DNA of 64,000 nucleotides. Source: Salinicola halophyticus. Its GTDB lineage: Bacteria; Pseudomonadota; Gammaproteobacteria; Pseudomonadales; Halomonadaceae. A model generated the notes under the pieces. It was not told where the DNA came from and did not search any database. It worked only from the letters and a program-made list of their open reading frames with translations. Positions within the stretch are counted from its first letter, which is position 1. Each line of letters starts with the position of its first letter. The stretch lies in contig NZ_PZJN01000009.1 in NCBI RefSeq assembly GCF_003206695.1, positions 124,001-188,000 on the forward strand. Reading direction: 5' to 3'. Below, in pieces: positions 7,605 to 16,695 of this stretch. A program made the translations under genes and the position numbers.

Positions 7605-8594
7605 TCAATAGCCCAAGCTCGTATCGACTCGATTCTCGAGCGGCCGGTCGTCAAGATAACGCTCGACGTTGGCGAAGAAGAAGCGCAGGCAGCGCGGCAC
7701 GTAATCGGCGTCGTAGAGTCCGCTGTGCGGCGTGACGATCAGGTTGCGCGTGGTCCAGTAGGGCGAATCCGCCGGCAGCGGCTCCTCCGGGAACACGTCG
7801 AGCACCGCGCCGCGCAGTTGACCCGCTTCCAGCCGTTTCGCCAGCGCGGCCACATCCAGCACCGGGCCGCGACCGATATTGATCACCCCCGCGCGCGCCG
7901 GCATGGCCGCCAGTTCCGCCTCGCCGACCGCATGGCGCGTCTCCGGCGTCAACGGCAGCGTGATCAGCAGAAAATCGGCGCCCGCCAGCGCTTCCTCCAG
8001 CCGGCTTTGCGGCAGACTGACATCGGCGAGGGCGTGATCCCGGCCCGAACGGCTGACGCCGATCACTTTCAGATTCAGCCGCTTGGCCGCCTCGGCCGCG
8101 GCGCTGCCCAGCGCCCCCATGCCCAGGATCACTACCGTCTTGCCGTCGATGGGTTCGAGCGCGCTCTGCGCCCAGTGTTTCTCGCGCTGCTGGGTCACGA
8201 AATCCGGCAGTCGGTTGTTGAGCATCAACAGTGCCGTCATCGAGAACTCACGGGCCCGCACCTCGTGATTGCCCTTGGCGTTGGTCACCAGTACCTCGGC
8301 GGGCAGGCGGTCCAGGGGAATTCGATCGACCCCGGCACTGGTAATATGGATCCAGCGCAGTTTCGGTGCCCGTGCCGCCACGTCGGCGATATCCAGCTTG
8401 CCCACCAGAATCAGCACCTCGGCATCGGCCAGCGCCGCATTCAGCGCAGTCTCGTCGTGGCTGAAACTCAGCGCGATACGCGATCCCAGACCCTCGAACT
8501 CCGCCAGAATGCCGAGGACGCGCTCGTCGGCGAAGTCCTTCGATTGCCGAAAATCAGGGTCGGTGTAGATATGGATATCGAGAGCGGTGGACAT
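7605..8594 (-). CDS. D-isomer-specific 2-hydroxyacid dehydrogenase
   Basis: 329 residues from ATG 8594, chosen because AAGGA lies 6 nt upstream; ATG 8600 is too close to that site. The substrate domain flanks a Rossmann NAD(P)-binding core with GMGALGSAAAEAAKRLNL. Catalytic features include NIGRGPVLDVAAL with its arginine and TPHSGLYDADYV with the histidine, and FPEEPLPADSPYW is typical of the GhrA/SerA-like superfamily. It reduces a 2-oxoacid such as glyoxylate or hydroxypyruvate; substrate specificity cannot be assigned. It converges with the MocR gene with only one nucleotide between stops. Confidence 0.88.
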   Translation of the reverse strand: MSTALDIHIYTDPDFRQSKDFADERVLGILAEFEGLGSRIALSFSHDETALNAALADAEVLILVGKLDIADVAARAPKLRWIHITSAGVDRIPLDRLPAEVLVTNAKGNHEVRAREFSMTALLMLNNRLPDFVTQQREKHWAQSALEPIDGKTVVILGMGALGSAAAEAAKRLNLKVIGVSRSGRDHALADVSLPQSRLEEALAGADFLLITLPLTPETRHAVGEAELAAMPARAGVINIGRGPVLDVAALAKRLEAGQLRGAVLDVFPEEPLPADSPYWTTRNLIVTPHSGLYDADYVPRCLRFFFANVERYLDDRPLENRVDTSLGY

Positions 8595-8766
8595 GGGCAT
8601 TCCTTATGCGGTTCACGTCTGTTCGGGCATTGTATGACAATCGGGCGGATCGCCGGATCATCACCAAGGGTTACCGCAAAATCCCGTAGCCGGCAAATCG
8701 TCACTCGCCGAATCGATTAGAATCGCATCACTGCGTTCACACCCGACTTGTTGCCAAGGACCCGCC

Positions 8767-9336
8767 ATGCCTGCCCTGATCCGCCGCCCCTTTGTCTTCC
8801 TTCGCCACGGCCAGAGCACCCGCAATCTCGAGCGTCGCATCGGCGGTCAGCATGACGTGGCATTGACGCCGCAGGGCGAAGACGAAGCGAAGCGCGCAGG
8901 CGAGCTGCTGGGGGACATCGACTGGTCGCTGGCGGTGTCGAGCCCGCTGCAACGCGCCTACCGCACCGCCGAACTGGCGCTGGGCCGCGCGCCGGACCGG
9001 ATCGTCGATGGGCTGATGGAACGCCACTGGGGAGACCTCGAAGGCCAGCCGATTCCCGCGACGATCCCTTACATGAGCACGCCGCCAGGTGGCGAATCCT
9101 GGGACGCGTTCGTCGAGCGCATCGCCGCCACGCTCAACGCGCTGCTCGAGGAAGCCGAAACGCCGCTGATCGTCGGCCATTCGGGGCTGGTCCGTGCCGT
9201 GCGTGGCCTGACCCACGGCAGTCCGGCCGGACCGCGCTCGGCCAATGCGATCCCGCTGTGGATTGCACCGGAAGGCACAGAAAGCTGGATCATTCGCCCC
9301 TTCGAGCCGGCTGACGGGTTATCGGCTTGGCGCTGA
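8767..9336 (+). CDS. Histidine phosphatase family protein
   Basis: 189 residues. The N-terminal motif FLRHGQSTRN (R13-H14-G15) is the phosphohistidine site of the phosphoglycerate mutase/acid phosphatase superfamily. SSPLQRAYRTAELAL provides the second arginine, and IVGHSGLVRAVRG the second catalytic histidine. The acceptor Glu is expected in DGLMERHWGDLEG. It is a cytosolic phosphatase or mutase-like enzyme with undefined substrate. It stands alone between two transcription units, 167 nt after the divergent dehydrogenase gene. Confidence 0.88.
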   Translation: MPALIRRPFVFLRHGQSTRNLERRIGGQHDVALTPQGEDEAKRAGELLGDIDWSLAVSSPLQRAYRTAELALGRAPDRIVDGLMERHWGDLEGQPIPATIPYMSTPPGGESWDAFVERIAATLNALLEEAETPLIVGHSGLVRAVRGLTHGSPAGPRSANAIPLWIAPEGTESWIIRPFEPADGLSAWR

Positions 9337-9368
9337 CTGACCATTAGCATTGACCCCTGCCCCGATAC

Positions 9369-9388
9369 AAATGATAATGATTCGCTTT
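9369..9388 (+). promoter_or_regulatory. Fur box upstream of the iron uptake genes
   Basis: AAATGATAATGATTCGCTTT matches the first half of the Fur consensus GATAATGATAATCATTATC almost perfectly (TGATAATGATT), with a degenerate right half. It lies 24 nt before the start codon of the iron-binding protein, the usual place for iron-dependent repression. Confidence 0.7.
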
Positions 9389-9411
9389 AATCAACTAGAA
9401 GAAAAGCAATC

Positions 9412-10623
9412 ATGGGGTTATTACTGGGCCGCCGAAACGCGTGGGACACACTCGGGCTCTGGCTCAGGGCTTGGCTCCGGCTCTGGCTAGGAATCTGGCT
9501 CGGTACCGGCTGGCTGACGAGCACGGCGCAGGCGACAGAGTATCCGGTGACAGTGACCGATCTCGCCGGGCGCGAGGTGACCCTTGCCGCCGCACCCGAG
9601 CGCCTCTTTCTCGATAATCCGCGCCACCTCTTTGCCCTGGCGGCACTGTTGCCCGATCCCGTATCACGCATGAGCGGCTGGCGCGGTTCGCTGGAGAGCT
9701 TCGACCCCGTGGCGCAGGCGCGCTTCGCAGCAGCCTTTCCCGAGCTGTCCGATCTGCCGACGCTGGGCAACAACGGCAATGCCATGCCCAGCGCCGAAGC
9801 ACTGATCACCCTCGATCCGGATCTGATCGTCGCCGATGTCTCGCGCCATGCCGAGCTGCGCCAGACACCGCTGCTGGATCAGCTGGCGGCGCTGCAGATT
9901 CCGATCCTGTTCATCGACTTCCGCGAGCATCCTCTCGACGACACGCTGCCCTCGCTCGAGCTGCTGGGTCAGGCGCTGGATGCAGAACCGCGCGCCTCCG
10001 CCCTGATCACGCGACTGCAGTCGGCGACCGCCGCTGTCGACGACTGTCTCGATGCCGTCACCCGGCGGCCCAGCGTGCTGATCGATATCGCCCCGGGGCT
10101 CAAGGTCGACTGCTGCCGTAGCAACTTCGATTCGGGTCTCGCCGACCTGGTCGACCATGCCCGGGGCGACAACATCGCCGCTGGCATGAGCCCGGGCACC
10201 GAAAACGTGCTCAACCCCGAGACCATCCTCGCGCGCGATCCCGACGTGATCATCGCCACCGCCGCCCAGTGGGCCAAAAGCGGCTCGATTCGGGCCGGCT
10301 TCGGTGTCGCGGAAAGCGATACCCAGGGCGACATGGCCGATGTCGTGGCCCGCCGACCGGGTTGGTCGGCGCTATCGGCGGTCAACGACGGCGGCTTCCA
10401 CGCGATCTGGCATGGCTACCACCAGGGGCCGTTCTCGGTGGTCGCCCTGCAGGCCATCGCCGGCTGGCTGCATCCGCAGCAGTGCGGCGCCCTCGATCCG
10501 GCAGCGACACGACGCGAACTCTATCGAGACTTCATGCCGATCACCGTCGACGGCACGTTCGAGACGACCTATCGCGCGGTTCCTTCATCACCACACTCAT
10601 CGCCAAATTCATCGCCACATTGA
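9412..10623 (+). CDS. Iron-chelate ABC transporter substrate-binding protein
   Basis: 403 residues. A signal region unusually rich in Leu and Trp (LRAWLRLWLGIWLG) ends near TAQA, then the mature protein starts EYPVTVTDLAGREVTL, the classic start of FepB/BtuF-type binding proteins (Peripla_BP_2). Later segments ALITLDPDLIVAD and ILARDPDVIIATAAQW are conserved in this fold. It should capture a ferric siderophore in the periplasm. It is followed by a TonB receptor gene, and a Fur box precedes it. No permease or ATPase genes follow, so the inner-membrane partners must be encoded elsewhere. The C-terminal tail is a 12-nt triplication (SSPH/SSPN/SSPH). Confidence 0.85.
   Translation: MGLLLGRRNAWDTLGLWLRAWLRLWLGIWLGTGWLTSTAQATEYPVTVTDLAGREVTLAAAPERLFLDNPRHLFALAALLPDPVSRMSGWRGSLESFDPVAQARFAAAFPELSDLPTLGNNGNAMPSAEALITLDPDLIVADVSRHAELRQTPLLDQLAALQIPILFIDFREHPLDDTLPSLELLGQALDAEPRASALITRLQSATAAVDDCLDAVTRRPSVLIDIAPGLKVDCCRSNFDSGLADLVDHARGDNIAAGMSPGTENVLNPETILARDPDVIIATAAQWAKSGSIRAGFGVAESDTQGDMADVVARRPGWSALSAVNDGGFHAIWHGYHQGPFSVVALQAIAGWLHPQQCGALDPAATRRELYRDFMPITVDGTFETTYRAVPSSPHSSPNSSPH
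10585..10620 (+). repeat. Three 12-nt tandem units ending at a stop codon
   Basis: TCATCACCACAC, TCATCGCCAAAT and TCATCGCCACAT follow each other directly and abut the TGA at 10621-10623. They encode SSPH, SSPN and SSPH at the extreme C-terminus of the iron-binding protein. Confidence 0.9.
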
Positions 10624-10697
10624 ACGCTCGCCTTCGTCGCGGGCCACGGCCAAAACGTCAGTCAGAAAACGACAATTCAAACCAGGGAACCCACGCC

Positions 10698-12803
10698 ATG
10701 CCCCCACGCCGCCTCTCCAGCGCCGCCACCTTGGCGGTACTGCTGATAGCCGCCCGAGCCAGTTCCGCGGATGACGCTCTCATGCCGCTGGTGGTGACTG
10801 CCGCCGCCGTCCCATCCCAAGCGGAAGGCTATCAAGCGACGCGCTCAAACCTGGTCAATGGCCGCCCAACCGACTTCCTGAGCCAGGCGCGCACGGTCGA
10901 CCAGATCAGCTCGCAGATGCTCAAGGATATCGGCGCCGATTCGCTGACCGATGCCATGGCCTACGTCAACGGCGTGACACAGGGCAACACCATGGGCGGC
11001 ACCGAAGCCGGTTTCATCAAGCGCGGATTCGGCAGCAACAGCGACGGCTCGATCCTGCGCGACGGCATCCGCCAGCCGCGCAATACCTTCTCGACCTTCA
11101 CCACCGAACGCATCGAAGTGCTCAAGGGCCCCAGCTCCTTCCGTTACGGCGTGCAGGAGCCCGGCGGGGTCATCAATCTCGTCAGCAAGAAGCCGCAATA
11201 CGAGTGGCAGCGCACCATCAGCGGCAAGGGCACCTCTTTCGGCGGCGGCAATGCCAGCGTCGACGTCACCGGGCCGCTGGGCGACAGCGGTGCGGCGTTT
11301 CGCTTCATCGTCGGGCAGCAGGACGAGGACTACTGGCGCGACTTCGGCAGCAATCGCCAGACCGTGGTGGCGCCGTCGCTCAGTTGGGAAGACGACGACA
11401 CCCGCCTGTGGTTCGCCTACGAGTACCGCGACTACGACCTGACCCTGGATCGGGGCACCGCCTTCGTCGATGGCAAGGCAGTCGACGTGCCACGCAAGCG
11501 GCGATTCGACGAAGACTGGTCCCGCGTAACGGGCCACGATCAGTCGTTCACGGCGCGCTGGGAGCAGGATCTTCACCCGGACTGGACCAGTCGGCTGACC
11601 TACGGCTGGAACCGGCGCCAGTACGACGATGGCCAGCCGCGAGTATTGAGCGTTGCCGAGGAAGGCACCGCCACCCGGCGCGCCGATGCCAATCACGGCT
11701 TCGACCGGCGCGTGATCTATACCGCCGCCGAGCTGCTCGGCGACGTAAACCTGGCCGGCATTCGCCACGAAATGACCGTCGGCATCGATCATGAGCGACG
11801 CCGCGACTATCTGGCCGACCGCTATCGCGGCGCTACCGACACGATCTCGATCTACGACCCCGACGACGGCGATCTAAACCTGGATGGCGCCACCTATCTC
11901 GACAGCACCAGCCATCGGCTCGACGAGATCGACACCACCGGCGCCTACGTCGACGACAATCTGCACTTAGGCGAACGCTGGATTCTCGGTCTGGGTGGGC
12001 GTTATCAGCATAGCGAACAGTATGGCGGCCAGGGCCGGCCGTTCGTGGTCGAAACCGACACCCAGGATGACGTCTTCCTGCCCCACGCCAGCCTGCTCTA
12101 CAAGCTGACGCCGCTGACTTCGCTCTACGCCAGTTACAGCGAATCGTTCGTTCCCAATCAACCCGATGCCGACACCGGACAGCGCTTCGATCCGGAAGAG
12201 GGTCATGGCTGGGAAGCCGGGATCAAGCGTCGTTTCCTCGGCGATCGGCTGCAGGCTTCACTGGCCTATTTCGAGATCACCAAGGAGAACGTCGTCGTCA
12301 GCGACAACGGCGTGTCGCGGGCGGTGGGCAAGAGCGGTTCGAAAGGGATCGAGCTCTCCGCTCAAGGGGAATTGACCGAGCGGCTATCGGTCCTCGCCAA
12401 CTATGCCTACACCGATGCCGAAGTGCTCGACGATGGCTCGGAGAATACAGGCGGCGGCACCGAAGGCAACGCGCTGCCCAACGTCGCGCGTCACACCGCG
12501 TCGCTGCTGCTATCGCAGGCGCTCGCGGTATACCCCGATTACGGTCGTTGGCGGGTTGGCGGCGGCGTTCGCTACGTCGGCAGCCGCGAGGGCGACAGCG
12601 ACAACAGCTTCAGCCTCGACGACTACACCGTAGCGGATGCGTTCATCGCCTGGGACAACCGCTGGCTGGGCGACAACACCCATCTCCAGCTCAACGTCCA
12701 CAACCTGTTCGACACCACCTACTACCCCTCCAGCGGCGGCGATACCCGAGTGGTGGTCGGCGAACCATTGGAGGTCACGCTGCAGGCCGGCGTGTCGTTT
12801 TAA
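10698..12803 (+). CDS. TonB-dependent siderophore receptor
   Basis: 701 residues from ATG 10698, preceded by CAGGGA. A signal peptide (about 1-23) is followed by a plausible TonB box (MPLVVTAA), then the plug domain with SLTDAMAYVNGVTQGN, FIKRGFGSNSDGSILRDG and IEVLKGPSSFRYGVQEPGG, all standard plug motifs of FhuA/FpvA-type receptors. The rest is a 22-strand barrel ending in the aromatic residue of QAGVSF. It imports a ferric siderophore across the outer membrane using TonB energy. The upstream binding protein and Fur box support iron uptake and likely one operon. The siderophore type is not identifiable by eye. Confidence 0.92.
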   Translation: MPPRRLSSAATLAVLLIAARASSADDALMPLVVTAAAVPSQAEGYQATRSNLVNGRPTDFLSQARTVDQISSQMLKDIGADSLTDAMAYVNGVTQGNTMGGTEAGFIKRGFGSNSDGSILRDGIRQPRNTFSTFTTERIEVLKGPSSFRYGVQEPGGVINLVSKKPQYEWQRTISGKGTSFGGGNASVDVTGPLGDSGAAFRFIVGQQDEDYWRDFGSNRQTVVAPSLSWEDDDTRLWFAYEYRDYDLTLDRGTAFVDGKAVDVPRKRRFDEDWSRVTGHDQSFTARWEQDLHPDWTSRLTYGWNRRQYDDGQPRVLSVAEEGTATRRADANHGFDRRVIYTAAELLGDVNLAGIRHEMTVGIDHERRRDYLADRYRGATDTISIYDPDDGDLNLDGATYLDSTSHRLDEIDTTGAYVDDNLHLGERWILGLGGRYQHSEQYGGQGRPFVVETDTQDDVFLPHASLLYKLTPLTSLYASYSESFVPNQPDADTGQRFDPEEGHGWEAGIKRRFLGDRLQASLAYFEITKENVVVSDNGVSRAVGKSGSKGIELSAQGELTERLSVLANYAYTDAEVLDDGSENTGGGTEGNALPNVARHTASLLLSQALAVYPDYGRWRVGGGVRYVGSREGDSDNSFSLDDYTVADAFIAWDNRWLGDNTHLQLNVHNLFDTTYYPSSGGDTRVVVGEPLEVTLQAGVSF

Positions 12804-12831
12804 ATAACAAGATCGGGCACGGGAAGTCCGC

Positions 12832-13881
12832 TCAGTCGACCACCACCGACCAGGTCAGAGATTCGCCAGCCTGGTAGGGGACGAAGGTGTTGTCGCCTTC
12901 GCCCACCGATTCGGCGACCGGGGTCGGCTGGCGCGTCAGGGTGACGAAGCTTTCGTTGAGCGGCAGGCCGTAGAAGCGCGGGCCGTTCTCGGAACAGAAG
13001 GCTTCGAAGTGCTGGAGCGCGCCCTCCTGCTCGAACACGTCGGCATAGACCGAAAGCGCCGCTTCGGCGTTGAACACGCCGGCGCAGCCACAGGATGTCT
13101 CCTTGGCGGCGGTGACGTGGGGGGCAGAATCGGTACCCAGGAAAAAGCGCGGGTGACCGCTGGCGACGGCCTGGCGCAGCGCCTGCTGGTGCTCGCCGCG
13201 CTTGAGAATCGGCAGGCAGTAGAGATGCGGGCGAATGCCGCCGACCAGCATGTCGTTACGGTTCTGGGCCAGATGCTGCGGCGTCAGCGTGGCGCCAAGG
13301 GTCTCGTCACCGTCGAGCACGAACTGGGCGGCATCCCTGGTGGTGATATGCTCGAACACGACCTTGAGTTCGGGGAACTGGCGGCGAATATCGAGCATGA
13401 CCTCGTCGATGAAATACTTCTCGCGATCGAAGATATCGATCTCGCCGCGTGTCACTTCGCCGTGGATCAGCAGCGGCATGCCGATGCGCTGCATCACTTC
13501 GAGCAGCGGATAGACGTCCTGAATCCGTTTGACGCCGTGCTGGGAGTTGGTCGTCGCATTGGCCGGATAGAGCTTGGCGGCGGTGAACAGTCCATCGGCG
13601 TGGCCGCGCTCCAGTGTCTCCCGGGAGACGCTCTCGTTGAGGTAGCAGGTCATCAGCGGCGTGAAGTCATGATCGGCGGGGATCGCCGCCACGATGCGCT
13701 CGCGATACGCACTGGCCGCCTCGATCGTGGTCAGCGGGGGCACCAGATTGGGCATGACGATGGCGCGGGCAAACGTCCGGCTGGTGTAGGGAAGCACCGT
13801 CTTCAGCACCTCGCCGTCACGCAGATGCAGGTGCCAGTCGTCGGGGCGGCGGAGGCGAAGCGTGTCGGGCGAAGCAGTCAT
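12832..13881 (-). CDS. pyrC: Dihydroorotase
   Basis: 349 residues, the size of class II dihydroorotases such as E. coli PyrC. The metal motif HLHLRDGE (H17, H19) and the carbamylated lysine K103 in [13 protein letters not shown] are present, with HGEVTR, FEHITT and LGTDSAPH supplying other metal and catalytic residues. It cyclises N-carbamoyl-aspartate to dihydroorotate in pyrimidine synthesis. It converges with the TonB receptor gene, with 28 nt between the two stops, and stands as its own unit, preceded by a GGAG ribosome site. Confidence 0.97.
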   Translation of the reverse strand: MTASPDTLRLRRPDDWHLHLRDGEVLKTVLPYTSRTFARAIVMPNLVPPLTTIEAASAYRERIVAAIPADHDFTPLMTCYLNESVSRETLERGHADGLFTAAKLYPANATTNSQHGVKRIQDVYPLLEVMQRIGMPLLIHGEVTRGEIDIFDREKYFIDEVMLDIRRQFPELKVVFEHITTRDAAQFVLDGDETLGATLTPQHLAQNRNDMLVGGIRPHLYCLPILKRGEHQQALRQAVASGHPRFFLGTDSAPHVTAAKETSCGCAGVFNAEAALSVYADVFEQEGALQHFEAFCSENGPRFYGLPLNESFVTLTRQPTPVAESVGEGDNTFVPYQAGESLTWSVVVD

Positions 13882-13963
13882 CGGGAACTCCTGGCAGTCG
13901 GTAGAACGAATCGGCGCTCATGATACCAGAGACCGTCTGACTGCAACGCGCCTCGCGACATGC

Positions 13964-15166
13964 CTAGGCGGCCTCCTGTCGCTTGTCCCGGCGTAGCAGC
14001 AAGACCAGCGCGAGGCAGCAGAGCAGTGCCACCAGCAGAGCGAACAGCAGCCCCGTCAGCTGCAGGCTGATCACCGAGGCGACCAGACCAATCCCGATGA
14101 CGGGCAGGGAGATCGCGACATAGGCCACCACGAAGAAGGTGGAGACCACCGCCGCCTTATTCTCGCTGGCACTCGCGGCCGCCACCGCGCCCAGCCCGGC
14201 ACGGAAAGCGATGCCCTGGCCGATGCCGGCGACGATCGCACCGATGATGAAACCGGCCAGCTGCGCCGCGCCGATACCCCAGGCGACGAACAGCACGCCA
14301 GCGAACAGCACCGCGCAGCCGATCGGCAGGCGGTGCGCCTCGGGCAGGCGCCCCTGGAGCATCTGGCCGGCCGTGGAGGCGATGAACAGAAGCCCCGCCA
14401 CGAATCCGATCAACGCGTGATTGGTATGACCCAGCACCTGACCCATGAACGCCGGCGTCACGGCGGTGAAGAAGCCGCACACCATGAAACCGGCGAATGC
14501 CGCGATGGCCGCGGGTACGAACACGCCGCGCACCTCGGCGGGCACCTTGAGTTTCTGCACACGCAGACGAATCCGCTCGGGCCGGCTCACGGTCTCCGGC
14601 GCACGCCAGATGCAGATCACCGCCACCAGCGCGAGCACCAGATGCACGATATAGGGCAGCGCCAACGGCATGGGGAAGAGCACCGCCAGCACCCCAGCGA
14701 GCATCGGCCCCAGGCCCAGACCGCCCATATTGGCGGCGGTGGCCACCAGCGTACCGGCGCGCTTCCACTCGGCAGGCACCAGCTCCATCACCGCTACGGT
14801 CGCCGTGCCGGTGAAGATGCCGGCAGAAATACCCGACAACACCCGCCCGGCGAGAATCATGCCGAGGCCGTCCGCGTGCCAGAACACCAGATCGCTGACG
14901 ATCGATGCCAACAGGCCGGCGAACAGCAACGGCCGTCGCCCGAGCTGATCGGACCAGCGCCCGGTAATCAGCAGCGCCGCGATGACTCCGGCCGCGTAGA
15001 CCGCGAAAATGACCGTGATCATCAACTGCGAGAAGCCCAGCTGCTGCTGGTAGATCGGATAGAGCGGCGTCGGCAGCGTGGTGCCGATCATCGTTGCCGC
15101 GAACGCCAGGGCGATGCCTAGAAATGGGCCGGCACGGCGGGTCTCGGTTGCGGTCGAGGAAGTCAT
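13964..15166 (-). CDS. Major facilitator superfamily transporter
   Basis: 400 residues with about 12 membrane segments. The N-terminal half carries TTLPTPLYPIYQQQLGF and the loop motif GRWSDQLGRRPLLFAG (about residues 69-84). GRVLSGISAGIFTGTATVAVMEL is the helix 4-5 region typical of drug/metabolite antiporters. The C-terminal half ends with a basic tail (LLLRRDKRQEAA). Substrate unknown. It is a single-gene unit, 82 nt upstream of pyrC on the same strand. No regulator is adjacent. Confidence 0.87.
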   Translation of the reverse strand: MTSSTATETRRAGPFLGIALAFAATMIGTTLPTPLYPIYQQQLGFSQLMITVIFAVYAAGVIAALLITGRWSDQLGRRPLLFAGLLASIVSDLVFWHADGLGMILAGRVLSGISAGIFTGTATVAVMELVPAEWKRAGTLVATAANMGGLGLGPMLAGVLAVLFPMPLALPYIVHLVLALVAVICIWRAPETVSRPERIRLRVQKLKVPAEVRGVFVPAAIAAFAGFMVCGFFTAVTPAFMGQVLGHTNHALIGFVAGLLFIASTAGQMLQGRLPEAHRLPIGCAVLFAGVLFVAWGIGAAQLAGFIIGAIVAGIGQGIAFRAGLGAVAAASASENKAAVVSTFFVVAYVAISLPVIGIGLVASVISLQLTGLLFALLVALLCCLALVLLLRRDKRQEAA

Positions 15167-15284
15167 GAATACCTTTGCTAATCGGGATGGCCCTTGCGGG
15201 AAGCCTTTGGCGAACGGAAAGTCCGAAGCGGAAAGTCCCTTGGCGAAAAGAGCCGAACGTGACGAATGAGAAAAATCATTGTAG

Positions 15285-16094
<810 letters not shown>

Positions 16095-16305
16095 ATTTTC
16101 GGTGGCCACGTCACCTTCTCCAGCGCATCTCCTAGGGCATCCTCGAGCGCCGGATCTTCCGTCGAAGCGCGAGCGGTCGACGCGCGTCGTCGTGTCCGGC
16201 TGGCCTCTCTTGTCAGGCGTTGCGCAACTCCAGTAGACTGCTCGGTCCCGCAGACCCCGCAGCATGGGGCGCGTTCCCTCATTTTCTGGTAACAGGGCTA
16301 CCCTC

Positions 16306-16563
16306 ATGGCACGAGTGACCGTCGAAGATTGTCTGGACCATATCGAGAACCGTTTCAAGCTGGTAATGATCTCGTCCCAGCGCGCCCGTCAGCTCGCGCG
16401 CGGCTCCCGAGATGCGCTGCTGCCGTGGGAAAACGACAAGCCGACCGTGATGGCGCTGCGTGAAATCGCTACCGGCCAGATCGGCGACAGCATTCTCGAC
16501 GAGCCGGTCGAAGCCGCGCCGCCGCGCCCGCGTCCCGAGCCGACCCAGGAATACGACATCTGA
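16306..16563 (+). CDS. rpoZ: RNA polymerase omega subunit
   Basis: 85 residues from ATG 16306. [20 protein letters not shown] and the stretch [20 protein letters not shown] are near-invariant in omega. Omega helps assemble the beta' subunit and carries part of a ppGpp site. It lies between gmk and spoT, as in E. coli. The C-terminal tail ([14 protein letters not shown]) is proline-rich and a few residues shorter than in E. coli. The frame extends upstream to 16264 but the conserved start is clear. Confidence 0.97.
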   Translation: MARVTVEDCLDHIENRFKLVMISSQRARQLARGSRDALLPWENDKPTVMALREIATGQIGDSILDEPVEAAPPRPRPEPTQEYDI

Positions 16564-16695
16564 GTCGTGCTTCCGGCATGATCTCCGGTCGTCTGTGGCG
16601 TCGCCATGACGCCCACGGACCGGTTGCGGAACGGGATGTTGATCAATCGGTGTCCATAACAGGTAGTTAAACGAGCAGTCAAAATAGGCGCGCGC

